Source: JAIVGV01 sp035295985
GTDB taxonomy: Bacteria > Acidobacteriota > Blastocatellia > Pyrinomonadales > Pyrinomonadaceae
Assembly (NCBI GenBank): GCA_035295985.1
Contig: DATHBT010000240.1
Location: 1-34,406 of the forward strand
DNA: 34,406 nt
Direction: 5' to 3'
The notes under the pieces were generated by a model that saw nothing but the letters and a program-made list of their open reading frames with translations, ran no database searches and was not told where the DNA came from. This document shows positions 1 through 7,138 of this stretch, one piece after another. Both the position numbers and the translations under genes were made by a program. The number at the start of each line of letters is the position of its first letter. Within the stretch, counting starts at the first letter, position 1.

Positions 1-115
1 CGGCCGACGCACTCTGGGCGGCGCACACGCCGGGCGTGACCAGCAGGAACAACAAAGCCGCCCACGGCGCGGACTCGCGGGCAGCAGTTTTGGAGAGTAG
101 ATTCATGCCGTTCAT
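1..115 (-). CDS. Secreted protein, N-terminal fragment (cut by window edge)
   Basis: The first 38 codons of a leftward gene are visible; the rest lies outside the window. The translation begins MNGMNLLSKTAARESAPW and continues with a hydrophobic stretch (AALLFLLVTPGVCAA) ending in a typical signal-peptidase I site before QSASA, so the product is exported. I chose the ATG at 115 because an AAAGG lies five bases upstream; a second in-frame ATG at 106 is possible. Nothing of the mature protein is present, so no function can be given. It is divergent from the AbgT-family gene at 273, sharing about 160 bases of intergenic DNA. Confidence 0.55.
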   Translation of the reverse strand, partial: MNGMNLLSKTAARESAPWAALLFLLVTPGVCAAQSASA

Positions 116-224
116 CCCAACCTTTCTTAACACGCCCCGCACCGGGCCGGAGCAGCTTAACCCACGCCCTCCCGAACGCGCCAACCCTTCGGGGCGCGGG
201 GGCCGGCGGCCGGCGGGCGCGTGA

Positions 225-230
225 TATACT
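225..230 (+). promoter_or_regulatory. Extended -10 promoter element for the AbgT-family gene
   Basis: The sequence TGATATACT carries an extended -10 (TG, one base, TATACT) in otherwise very GC-rich DNA, 43 bases before the GTG start at 273. No convincing -35 is seen, which is acceptable for an extended -10 promoter. This is inference from the motif only. Confidence 0.4.
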
Positions 231-272
231 GGCCGGGCTTTCCCGAACTACAACGCAGAGAGGTTCTCGCCC

Positions 273-1811
273 GTGTCTGAGTCACGCAAAAGCGCGAGCC
301 TGCTGTCGCGCGCGCTCGTCTTCATCGAGAGGGCCGGCAACGCCCTGCCGCACCCGGCGACGCTCTTCGCCCTGATGGCGCTCCTCGTCGTCCTCGTCTC
401 GGCCGTCGCCGCGCAGTTCGACATCGCGGTCACGCACCCCGGAACGGGCAAGCCCATCCAGCCCGTCAGCCTCCTCTCCGTCCCCGGCCTGCACCGGATA
501 CTGACGGAGATGGTGACGAACTTTACGAGCTTCGCGCCGCTCGGCACGGTGCTCGTCGCGCTGCTCGGAATCGGCGTGGCCGAGGGGAGCGGGCTGATCG
601 GGGCCGCGCTCAAGCTGCTCGTGCTCTCAGCGCCGCGCCGCCTGCTCACCTTCGTCATCGTCTTCGCGGGCGTGATGTCGAACGCGGCGAGCGAGGTCGG
701 CTACGTCCTGCTCGTCCCGCTGGCGGCGATCATCTTCCTCGCTGTCGGCCGCCACCCGATTGCGGGCCTCGCGGCGGCGTTCGCGGGCGTCTCCGGCGGC
801 TACAGCGCGAACCTCCTGCTCGGCACGGTCGATCCGCTGCTCGCGGGCCTCAGCGAGGAGGCGGCGCGCATCGTCAACCCGCAGTACGAGGTCAACCCCG
901 CCTGCAACTACTACTTCATGGCCGCCTCCACCTTCATCATCTCGGCGGCCGGAACTTTCATCACCGAAAGGATCGTGGAGCCGCGCCTCGGCGTCTATGC
1001 GGGCGAGGAGCGGCCGGAGGAGATTACCTCGATCACGCCGGAGGAGCGGCGGGGCCTGTGGTGGGCGCTCGCCGCGGGGCTGGCGCTGACGGCGATCATA
1101 CTGCTCGGCACCGTGCCGCCGGGCGGCTTCCTGCGCGACCCGGAGACGGGCGGACTCCTGCGCTCGCCCTTCATGTCCGGCATCGTCGCCCTCATCTTCG
1201 TGGCGGCGGCCGTGCTCGGCATAGCCTACGGGCTGGGCGCGCGCACCATACGCAGCGACTCGGACGTGGTCGGCGCGATGGGCAAGTCCATGTCCACGCT
1301 CGGCACGTACCTCGTGCTCGTCTTCTTCGCCGCCCAGTTCGTCGCCTTCTTCAACTGGACGAACCTCGGACTGATCTTCGCCGTCAAGGGGGCAGATCTC
1401 TTGCGCGCCTCGGGGCTGGGGACGATCCCGCTCATCATCACCTTCGTGCTGATCTCTGCGCTCATCAACCTGTTCATGGGGAGCGCGTCGGCCAAGTGGG
1501 CCATCATGGCCCCGGTCTTCGTGCCGATGTTCATGCTCTTGGGCTACTCGCCGGAGTTCACGCAGGCCGCCTACCGCATCGGCGACAGCGTGACCAACAT
1601 CATCTCGCCGATGATGTCCTACTTCGCCCTGATCGTGGCCTTCGTAGGCCGCTACGACCCGAAGGCCGGCATCGGCACGATCATCGCCACGATGATCCCC
1701 TACTCAATCGCCTTCCTGGTCATCTGGACGATCATGCTGATCGGCTGGATACTGCTCGACCTGCCGCTCGGCCCCGGCGCGAACCTGTACCTTCAGCAGC
1801 CCGGCGGCTAG
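273..1811 (+). CDS. AbgT-family transporter
   Basis: A 512-aa polytopic inner-membrane protein of the AbgT family, whose characterised members move p-aminobenzoyl-glutamate (AbgT) or export sulfonamides (MtrF, YdaH) using the proton gradient. Family features seen are the N-terminal ALVFIERAGNALPHPATLFA segment, the conserved SNAASEVGYVLLVPLAA stretch near residues 130-150, the PLLAGLSEEAA loop, the GSASAKWAIMAPVFVPM segment near residue 405, and RIGDSVTNIISPMMSYF near residue 435. Length matches the usual 500-530 aa. The start is a GTG behind GCAGAGAGG; the ATG codons further in lie inside conserved sequence. It stands alone: the next gene is convergent. Family assignment is firm; the substrate cannot be read from sequence. 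Confidence 0.93.
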   Translation: MSESRKSASLLSRALVFIERAGNALPHPATLFALMALLVVLVSAVAAQFDIAVTHPGTGKPIQPVSLLSVPGLHRILTEMVTNFTSFAPLGTVLVALLGIGVAEGSGLIGAALKLLVLSAPRRLLTFVIVFAGVMSNAASEVGYVLLVPLAAIIFLAVGRHPIAGLAAAFAGVSGGYSANLLLGTVDPLLAGLSEEAARIVNPQYEVNPACNYYFMAASTFIISAAGTFITERIVEPRLGVYAGEERPEEITSITPEERRGLWWALAAGLALTAIILLGTVPPGGFLRDPETGGLLRSPFMSGIVALIFVAAAVLGIAYGLGARTIRSDSDVVGAMGKSMSTLGTYLVLVFFAAQFVAFFNWTNLGLIFAVKGADLLRASGLGTIPLIITFVLISALINLFMGSASAKWAIMAPVFVPMFMLLGYSPEFTQAAYRIGDSVTNIISPMMSYFALIVAFVGRYDPKAGIGTIIATMIPYSIAFLVIWTIMLIGWILLDLPLGPGANLYLQQPGG

Positions 1812-1842
1812 GGCCGGCGCGGGCTGTCGCGCGCAATGAAAC

Positions 1843-1875
1843 TCGCCCGCGAGGTGTCTCATGCCTCGCGGGCGA
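1843..1875. terminator. Hairpin between convergent genes
   Basis: A perfect 12-bp inverted repeat (TCGCCCGCGAGG / CCTCGCGGGCGA) with a 9-base loop lies between the AbgT-family gene and the convergent beta-propeller gene. It has no U-tract, so it may be a bidirectional or Rho-assisted terminator, or simply a palindromic repeat. The rest of 1876-1971 shows nothing recognisable. Confidence 0.45.
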
Positions 1876-1971
1876 ATTCGTTCGCGCCTCCACCCGGCGG
1901 CCTTCCCCACGGGTTCCCCGCCGCGCCGGGGCGGCAGCAGCGGCGCGGCCGTGCCCGGCAAACACGATCTG

Positions 1972-3021
1972 CTATTCCCGCGAGATGGCTATGCCCCACC
2001 GGCCGTCGCCGGCTTTGATAGTCTTGATCACTTGATTCGACGCCGTGTCTATTACGGAGAGTTCATTCGAGAGGCCGTTGGCGGCGTACAGCTTCCTCCC
2101 GTCGGGCGTGAGTGCCAGCCCCCAGACGCGCTGGCCGACCGGGATGGTAGCCAGCGGCTCGTAGCTCGCCGCGTCGAAGGCCACGACCGTGTTCCCCCGC
2201 CCCGTCGCCACGTAAACCCGCCGGCCGTCGTTCGACACGACCACGCCCATCGGCTTCACGTTCTCGCCGCGCGGAACTTTGATCGTGTGGACGACTTTGT
2301 GCGCCGAGGTGTCAACGACCGCCACCGTGCGGCCGATCTCAGTCGTCACGTAGGCCCGCGCGCCGTCGGGCGAGAAGGCCGCGTCCCGCGGGCGCGAATC
2401 GACGAGGAACGTCGAGACGACCTTATCGGCCTGCGTGTCGATGACGGAGACGGTGTTGCTCGTCTCGGCCGTCACGTAAACCCAGCGGCCGTCGGGGCTG
2501 ACAGTCACCCCCTCCGGCTCGACGCCGACGACGAGCGAGGCCAGTTGCTTTCCCGTCCTGATGTCTGTCACCGAGGCCATGCCCGCGTCCTCGTTCGAGG
2601 CGTAGAGGCGCGTGCCGTCGGGGTGGACGGCGAGCTGTTCGGGGTCCGTGCCCACGTCGTAGCGGGCGGCGACCTCGCCCGTCCCCGTATCGACCGCGAC
2701 GATCCTGTTCTCGCCGTGATCGTAGTCCTTGCCCGAAGGCGTGCTGACGGCGACATAAACGCGCCGCCCGTCGGGGCCGATGCGTATGCCGCGCGGGCGC
2801 GCGCCGACCCGTATGGTCGAGACGACCTCGTCACGTCCGGTGTCGATGACCGTGATCGTGCCGTCGCGCTCGTTCGAGACGTAGGCGAGCGGCCCGCGCG
2901 GCCTCGCGGCACAAGCCGCGAGCAGGGTAAAAGTAAAAAGGCAAAAGGCAAAATAAGAGAGCGCCCGCGCGCTGGCGTCTCTTTTGCTTTCCGCCTTTTT
3001 ACTTTTGCCTTCTGCCTTCAC
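1972..3021 (-). CDS. YVTN-type beta-propeller lipoprotein
   Basis: 349 aa. After a signal peptide with lipobox LLAAC (near residues 33-37) come about seven repeats of the pattern 'VIDT..(D/K)VV.TI.VG..P.G....PDGRRVYV', the signature of YVTN/YncE-type seven-bladed propellers. The protein resembles the PQQ-dependent-catabolism-associated propeller group, which often sits beside cytochrome c genes, as here. The start is a GTG whose last two bases are the first two of the upstream cytochrome c stop (GTGA overlap), implying translational coupling. The N-region and hydrophobic core of the signal peptide (KSKKAESKRD...YFAFCLFTFTLL) are encoded by a palindromic repeat. Likely a membrane-anchored extracytoplasmic protein, perhaps a scaffold or binding partner for the cytochrome; no catalytic residues are known for the family. 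Confidence 0.85.
   Translation of the reverse strand: MKAEGKSKKAESKRDASARALSYFAFCLFTFTLLAACAARPRGPLAYVSNERDGTITVIDTGRDEVVSTIRVGARPRGIRIGPDGRRVYVAVSTPSGKDYDHGENRIVAVDTGTGEVAARYDVGTDPEQLAVHPDGTRLYASNEDAGMASVTDIRTGKQLASLVVGVEPEGVTVSPDGRWVYVTAETSNTVSVIDTQADKVVSTFLVDSRPRDAAFSPDGARAYVTTEIGRTVAVVDTSAHKVVHTIKVPRGENVKPMGVVVSNDGRRVYVATGRGNTVVAFDAASYEPLATIPVGQRVWGLALTPDGRKLYAANGLSNELSVIDTASNQVIKTIKAGDGRWGIAISRE
2929..3006. repeat. A/T-rich palindromic repeat inside a signal-peptide coding region
   Basis: Two 26-base arms (2929-2954 and 2981-3006) pair almost perfectly: AAAAGTAAAAAGGC is identical to the complement of the other arm, with a few mismatches further in. An inner stem (AGAGCGCC / GGCGTCTCT) closes the structure. 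Base composition is wholly unlike the surrounding GC-rich DNA. It overlaps the beginning of the beta-propeller lipoprotein gene. Confidence 0.8.
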
Positions 3022-3423
3022 TTGAGGGTGTAGAGGTAGCTGGCGATGTCGCGCGCGTCCTCGTCCGTCACGTTGAGGTTGGGCATCGCGGTCAGCGGAT
3101 CGACGCCGGGCGGGTCTTTGATCCAACGGATCATGTTGTCGGGCGTGTTCGTCAGCACGCCCGCGACGTAGGTGCGCGATGCGACGCGCGTGAGTGGCGG
3201 GCCGACGAGCGAGTCCGCGCCGCGCACGCCGGGGATCGTGTGGCACGAGCCGCACCCGTACCGCTCCATCTTCGCGCGCCCGCGCGCAGGCTCGCCGCCC
3301 GTCATCTCGCGCGCAGCGCGCGCCGCCTCGCCCCCCGCCGCCGCAGGCCGCGAGCGTAAGAAGAGTTGACGTCACGCAACCCGCGGCGGCCAGCTTCAAC
3401 GCCTGTGCCCGACGATTTAGCAT
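3018..3423 (-). CDS. Lipoprotein cytochrome c, broken by one extra G
   Basis: A class I c-type cytochrome with haem motif CGSCH and probable axial Met in TAMPNLNVTDEDARDIASYLYTL at the C-terminus. The cytochrome frame opens at an internal ATG (3305), but that leaves no signal peptide and no good ribosome site. The upstream frame starting at ATG 3423 encodes MLNRRAQALKLAAAG and a lipobox TLAAC, then runs out of frame at a run of six G (3331-3336 on the + strand). Removing one G gives one continuous 134-aa lipoprotein, LAAC-GGGGEAARAAREM-cytochrome. So the gene is either frameshifted in this genome, slips at the homopolymer, or carries a sequencing error. It overlaps the beta-propeller gene by GTGA and follows a CtaG remnant, so a role in respiratory electron transfer is likely. 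Confidence 0.8.
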
Positions 3424-3498
3424 CCGACCGAAAACCCCTCGACAGACGAGCCGCGAAGTTCTCTCCGCGGAGCCCTCAAAATCTCCCGCGCGACGCCC

Positions 3499-3753
3499 TC
3501 ACGTGCCGACCTCGCCGCGCCCCCCGAACCGCAGCGCCGCCGCGGCCTCGCGCTTCCGCACGCGCCGCTCCGACTCGCGCATCCAGCCCGCGCACAGCGC
3601 CAGCCCCGCCACGATGTAAACGGCCGCGGCCGGGGCCCACATGATCAACCCGCCGAGCTGCTGATCTTCGAGCGCCGTCAGCCCCCACGACTCGGTCGTC
3701 GCGGCGTAACTCGGGTAGAGCAGCGTCCCCGTGAACGTGATGAGCCCTCCTGC
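3499..3753 (-). pseudogene. C-terminal remnant of CtaG-type cytochrome oxidase assembly protein
   Basis: An 84-codon open stretch with no start codon near its 5' end, bounded by an in-frame TGA at 3754-3756. It translates as ITFTGTLLYPSYA, then TALEDQQLGGLIMWAPAAAVYIVAGLALCAGWM and a charged tail ending at TGA. The DQQLGG-IMW-P pattern followed by a membrane helix is the C-terminal signature of the CtaG_Cox family (copper delivery to cytochrome c oxidase). The first two thirds of the protein are missing and replaced by unrelated DNA, so the copy should be non-functional. It precedes the cytochrome c gene on the same strand, so the block was probably once a respiratory operon. Confidence 0.65.
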
Positions 3754-4010
3754 TCATGCTGGCTGCCACAGCCCTCGCCGCCCTGAAGACGGACGAACAG
3801 AAAAGAGAGGGCTGACGCCCGCGCGGTTTCGCCCGACCTCTTGCGGTTTTTGTCCCGCCTCTTGCGGTCGCCCCCCACCTCAGCCGGCCGAAACAGTCGC
3901 AGACGAATTTGTTCGTGCTCTATCCTGCTACTTACGAGTCGGCCGCCGGGTGCCTGGGCGAGAGCCGGGATGCAGGTTGGTCTCGAAGAGTTTGAGGAGA
4001 CTTTCCGCTT
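3754..4010. other. Non-coding stretch replacing the CtaG N-terminus
   Basis: No supported gene. On the minus strand it holds two near-copies of ACCGCAAGAGG(C/T)CGGG around 3830-3870 and a short palindrome ACGAA-TTTG-TTCGT near 3902-3915. The minus strand just after the MFS stop (to about 3928) can be read as a short peptide LLKLFETNLHPGSRPG, too short to interpret. Confidence 0.4.
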
Positions 4011-5294
4011 CTACGTCCGAGCGCGCGGCCTCGCCGGCTGCGGAAGTCGGACGAGGAGCGCGCCGACGCCGAGGGCCGCCACCACCGCGGCCAACGCGTA
4101 GAACATCGCGGCGTAGGAGCCTGTGCGGGCCACGCACTCCGCGAGGAGCAGCGGCCCCGTCGCCGAAGCCAGTACCGTCAGCGCCTGCGCCGTCCCCTGA
4201 ATCTTGCCGAGATGGGCGCGCCCGTAGGCGTGGCTCCAGTAGGTGAAGAAGATGACGATGACGAAACCGCCGGCCAGCCCCATCACGACTGCGTAGGCCG
4301 CGACGTGCGCCTCGCTCCCCACGTGCGGGAGGGCCACGAGCGCCCCCGCGAGCAGGCCCATCGCCAACGCCAGCAGCCGGTTCATCCGCCACTTCGCAGC
4401 CAGCCAGCCGCCGAGGAAGTTGCCGGCGAGCGCGGTCAGCGCGACGACCACGAGGCTGCGGTGATAGACGGAGGCGTCGAGACCTCGCTCGGCGAGAATC
4501 GATTCGTTGAACAGGGCGATCCCCGAAGCGATCAGGCCGTAAACCGCGCTGGCGAGGCCGAAGACCCAGAAGGCGGGGGTCGAGAGCGCCTGCCGCAGCG
4601 TGTGGCCCGTGCCGTCGTCGTCCGAAGCCGCGGCGTCGTCCGCGCGCTCGCCGTCGGGCGAGAGGCCGGCCGCTTCGGGCGTGCGCCGCGCGAGCAGCAA
4701 GGCCAGCGGCGCGAGGCCGGCGAGCAGCGCGAGGCCGACGGCCGCCCACGCCGCGCGCCAGCCGTGGCTGACGACGGCCGCGCCGACGACGGGGAAGGCC
4801 ACCATGAAGCCCACGCTCAGCGCGACCGTGTAAACGGCCATCGCGATGCTCAGCCGGCGCACGAACCACTGGCCCACCATCGTGACGCTGACGACCGACA
4901 GCGCGCTCTGCCCGAAGCCCCGCGTGAGTGTGATGAACAGCGCGAGCGACGCCGCGCCCCTTGCGCCCGCCATCAGAAGGACGACCGCGCCGAGCGCCGC
5001 GGCGACGACGGTGAGGACGGCGCGGCTGCCGAAGCGGTCGATCAGGCGGCCGACGCCGAGCGCGAAGACTGCGCCGACGAGCGTCGCCCACAGATTGATC
5101 CGCGCGAAGGCGACGCGGTCGATCCTGAGGTCTGCGATCAGCCCTTCGGTGATCAGCCCCAGCCCTTGCGTCCTGCCGGGCAGCGTGCCGACCATCGCCA
5201 GCGCGGCCAGCGCGACGCACACCCAGCCGTAATAGAACGGGAGCGCGAAGGGGCCGGCTGTCGGGCGGCGCAAGTATGCGCTTGATGAGTCCAT
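4011..5294 (-). CDS. MFS transporter
   Basis: 427 aa with two blocks of six hydrophobic helices separated by a charged loop near residues 205-235 (ERADDAAASDDDG), the standard major facilitator layout. The loop between helices 2 and 3 carries GVGRLIDRFGSRAV, the MFS motif-A equivalent (G-x3-D-R-x-G-x-R). The N-terminus FYYGWVCVALAALAMVGTLPGRTQG resembles small-solute or monocarboxylate-type MFS proteins. Start is the ATG at 5294 behind CGGAG. Substrate unknown. It is followed by 260 bases without a gene and then the CtaG remnant. Confidence 0.88.
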   Translation of the reverse strand: MDSSSAYLRRPTAGPFALPFYYGWVCVALAALAMVGTLPGRTQGLGLITEGLIADLRIDRVAFARINLWATLVGAVFALGVGRLIDRFGSRAVLTVVAAALGAVVLLMAGARGAASLALFITLTRGFGQSALSVVSVTMVGQWFVRRLSIAMAVYTVALSVGFMVAFPVVGAAVVSHGWRAAWAAVGLALLAGLAPLALLLARRTPEAAGLSPDGERADDAAASDDDGTGHTLRQALSTPAFWVFGLASAVYGLIASGIALFNESILAERGLDASVYHRSLVVVALTALAGNFLGGWLAAKWRMNRLLALAMGLLAGALVALPHVGSEAHVAAYAVVMGLAGGFVIVIFFTYWSHAYGRAHLGKIQGTAQALTVLASATGPLLLAECVARTGSYAAMFYALAAVVAALGVGALLVRLPQPARPRART

Positions 5295-5351
5295 GCGTTT
5301 GAATTCTCCGACGAGTCCGCCCCCCCGCCCCGTCGGGACGGCCGCGCCGTT

Positions 5352-5906
5352 TCAGTCTGGCGCGACGCCGAGCGAATTACCTGCCGGCCCGCGCGCCGCC
5401 GCCTTGCGCGCCGCGTCCAGCCAGACGAAGACCAACGCCAGACACAGGCCCAGTCCCGCCCGGCGCACGAAGCCGCCCTCGAAGACGACGGTCGCGTTGA
5501 AGACGATGAAGAGCAGGAACGCGTGCCACCCGATTACGAGCGGCCACGGCCGGTAGCGGTAGGCGCGGATTCCGCGGCCCCACCACCAGCAAACGTCCGC
5601 GACCCAGCAGGCCGCGAGCGCGTAGTTGACGTAAAGCCCGCCGCCCCAGTCGAGGCCGAAGACCTCCGCCGTCTGGCGGGCCGTGTCGCGGTAAGCCGCC
5701 GCGTGGCTCCACCCGTGATGAAAATGGAAGGCGCAGGCGACGTGCGCGAGCAGCGCGGCGCACGCCGCAGTCCAGGCCAGCCTCGCATACGAATCCCACT
5801 GCCGCCGCCCGCGCGCGAGCGCGTAGATGACGGCCCCCGCGAAGTAGCCCGCGACGGCGATCCAGATCGTCAGCTTGGTCAAGACTTTGCCGCCGCCCGC
5901 CGGCAA
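5352..5906 (-). CDS. Unknown membrane protein (about 5 helices)
   Basis: About 184 aa, no family recognised. Hydrophobic segments lie near residues 12-30, 43-62, 94-110, 124-145 and 150-165. It is rich in aromatic and histidine residues: HVACAFHFHHGWSHAAAYRDTARQT near residue 55 and ADVCWWWGRGIRAYRYRPWP near residue 105; the clustered His could bind metal or haem, but this is speculation. The start is uncertain: a TTG at 5906 gives the longest form, another TTG at 5882 (LTKLTIW...) fits the first helix better. Its start lies 5 bases after the stop of the upstream membrane protein gene, so the two are almost certainly co-transcribed. Confidence 0.6.
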   Translation of the reverse strand: MPAGGGKVLTKLTIWIAVAGYFAGAVIYALARGRRQWDSYARLAWTAACAALLAHVACAFHFHHGWSHAAAYRDTARQTAEVFGLDWGGGLYVNYALAACWVADVCWWWGRGIRAYRYRPWPLVIGWHAFLLFIVFNATVVFEGGFVRRAGLGLCLALVFVWLDAARKAAARGPAGNSLGVAPD

Positions 5907-5911
5907 CTTTT

Positions 5912-6529
5912 TTAAGGACTCGGCAGGTCGCGCCCGGCCCCCGGGTCATCCGCGCGCCGGGACTGTGCTAGGTGCAGGACGGCCCCGAGTCCGGCCCCCA
6001 GCCCCAGCCCGTAGGCGGCCCCCCAGAGCAGCATCCCGGCACGCCCGCCGACCGAATCGTTCAGCGCGGAGCCGAGAAAGTAGCCGACGGAGTTTGCTAC
6101 GAAGAGCACGCCCGCCAGGTTCAAACACCTGCGCGGCGCGCCGAACCCCGCCGCGAAGACCGCGCCCATCAGGAGAGAGCCTGCGAGCGACCCCACCCAC
6201 TCGCCCGCCGCGCCGCGCAGCAGGAAGTAAGCGCCGACCCACCCGGCCGCATACGCGAAAAAGGCCGCGCCGAACAGCAGGTAGAACCTCGGCAGACGCC
6301 AGCGGCCCGTCACGAGTGTGCCCAGCGCGCCGCCGCCGAGCAGGATGAAGAGCGCAGTCCAGACTAGGTAAGCGCCCGCGAGTCCGAGCCGCGCGTACAT
6401 CCACCTCTCGGCGAAGGCGACCGTGGCGAAGACGCACAGGCTCACGAGGCCGAAGCCCAGGGCGGCCACCAGAAGAGACCGCCCGAGGCGCGGGGCCGGC
6501 TGATATTTCATCCCCACCATCGCCACCAT
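5912..6529 (-). CDS. Unknown membrane protein (about 6 helices)
   Basis: 205 aa, no family recognised. Successive hydrophobic segments (LLVAALGFGLVSLCVFATVAF, LAGAYLVWTALFILLGGGALGTLV, FYLLFGAAFFAYAAGWVGAYF, GSLAGSLLMGAVFAAGF, LAGVLFVANSVGYFLG, GMLLWGAAYGLGLGAGLGAVL) suggest six membrane helices and a short hydrophilic C-tail. Three in-frame Met codons compete as start (MVAMVGMKYQ); the third, at MKYQ, is preceded by GGTGGGG and may be the real one. First gene of a two-gene unit with the membrane protein at 5352-5906. Function unknown. Confidence 0.65.
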   Translation of the reverse strand: MVAMVGMKYQPAPRLGRSLLVAALGFGLVSLCVFATVAFAERWMYARLGLAGAYLVWTALFILLGGGALGTLVTGRWRLPRFYLLFGAAFFAYAAGWVGAYFLLRGAAGEWVGSLAGSLLMGAVFAAGFGAPRRCLNLAGVLFVANSVGYFLGSALNDSVGGRAGMLLWGAAYGLGLGAGLGAVLHLAQSRRADDPGAGRDLPSP

Positions 6530-6613
6530 CCCCGCCGAAGTCGCCCGCCTGGTTTTCCGGCGGCCACCCGGTTAAGTGCGCCGAATTAGACGCCGGATGA
6601 ACCGTGTGCCATG

Positions 6614-6800
6614 TCAGTTTAAGGGCAGTGAGAAGCTGAAGGTTGATCCGACCCCGACCTCACTCTCCACCCGGACATTCCCGCCGTGGCCTTCTACAAT
6701 CCTCTTGGTGATAGCCAGGCCGAGGCCGGTACTCTGTTCGCCGCCACGCCCGACTCTAGTCTATCCGCCGCACGAATAAACTCCGTGCGGATTTTCGTTC
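6614..6800 (-). pseudogene. Relic of a sensor histidine kinase C-terminus
   Basis: The last 45 or so codons read GGEQSTGLGLAITKRIVEGHGG, then NVRVESEVGVGSTFSFSLPLN and TGA: the G2 box (G-T/S-GLGLAI) and end of a HATPase_c domain. In-frame reading stops at a TAG (6761-6763). The preceding piece is found in another frame as FIRAADRLESGVA, matching the usual F-box region, so a one-base shift occurred near 6745. Nothing upstream resembles the rest of a kinase; 6801-7020 has no recognisable gene. A decayed fragment, next to the attC-like site. Confidence 0.7.
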
Positions 6801-7030
6801 GAGAATAAGAGCCGTCTGTGGATAGCTCAAATGAGCCGAACCCTAAGCGTTCGCTTTTAACCTTCTCCTTTTGACGCGAATCAGCGTCGGCGCGCTTATT
6901 CACTACGGCCTCCCTGTGGCCGAATCCCTGAATATGTATCGGCCCGCCCACCGCGTTAGGGATGCGCGTCTGTCCCCACACTGGCCGGGGTGAGTGAGGC
7001 GGGCCGATTTTTTGTCAACCTAGTCTAACG

Positions 7031-7132
7031 CTCTAACGCCCGAATTAACGGGCGCGCGGAGAGCGCCGACACCATCCAGACTCTCGATGAAAGCCAAGCT
7101 AATTGCGAGTCCGGCTGAATGGCTTGTTAGGG
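7031..7132 (-). other. attC-like site (integron gene-cassette recombination site)
   Basis: On the minus strand, 7 bases after the TIR-gene stop: CCCTAAC (R''-like), 5-base spacer, ATTCAGCCGG (L''-like), about 50 bases, CCCGTTAAT (L'-like), 6-base spacer, GTTAGAG, and one base further a perfect GTTRRRY core GTTAGAC (7023-7029). L'' and L' can pair with one extra base on L'', the asymmetry typical of attC. The R'' core deviates in its first base. No integrase gene and no second attC is visible. It lies at the 3' end of the TIR gene, where a cassette's attC belongs. Confidence 0.5.
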
Positions 7133-7138
7133 GTATTC

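Noticed and set aside
1868..1888. GCGAATTCGTTCGCGC resembling ACGAATTTGTTCGTGC near 3903, possibly a repeat or operator.
   Set aside because: Short self-complementary sequence; two copies with differences are not enough to call a family.
3928..4000. Minus-strand peptide LLKLFETNLHPGSRPG after the MFS gene, similar to the S9-peptidase tail.
   Set aside because: Only about 20 residues are comparable, with no aligned DNA beyond them; it could be chance in biased sequence.
6768..6790. Hairpin CCGCACG / CGTGCGG followed by ATTTTC, as a + strand terminator.
   Set aside because: No + strand gene precedes it and the T-tract is weak; it lies in the kinase relic.
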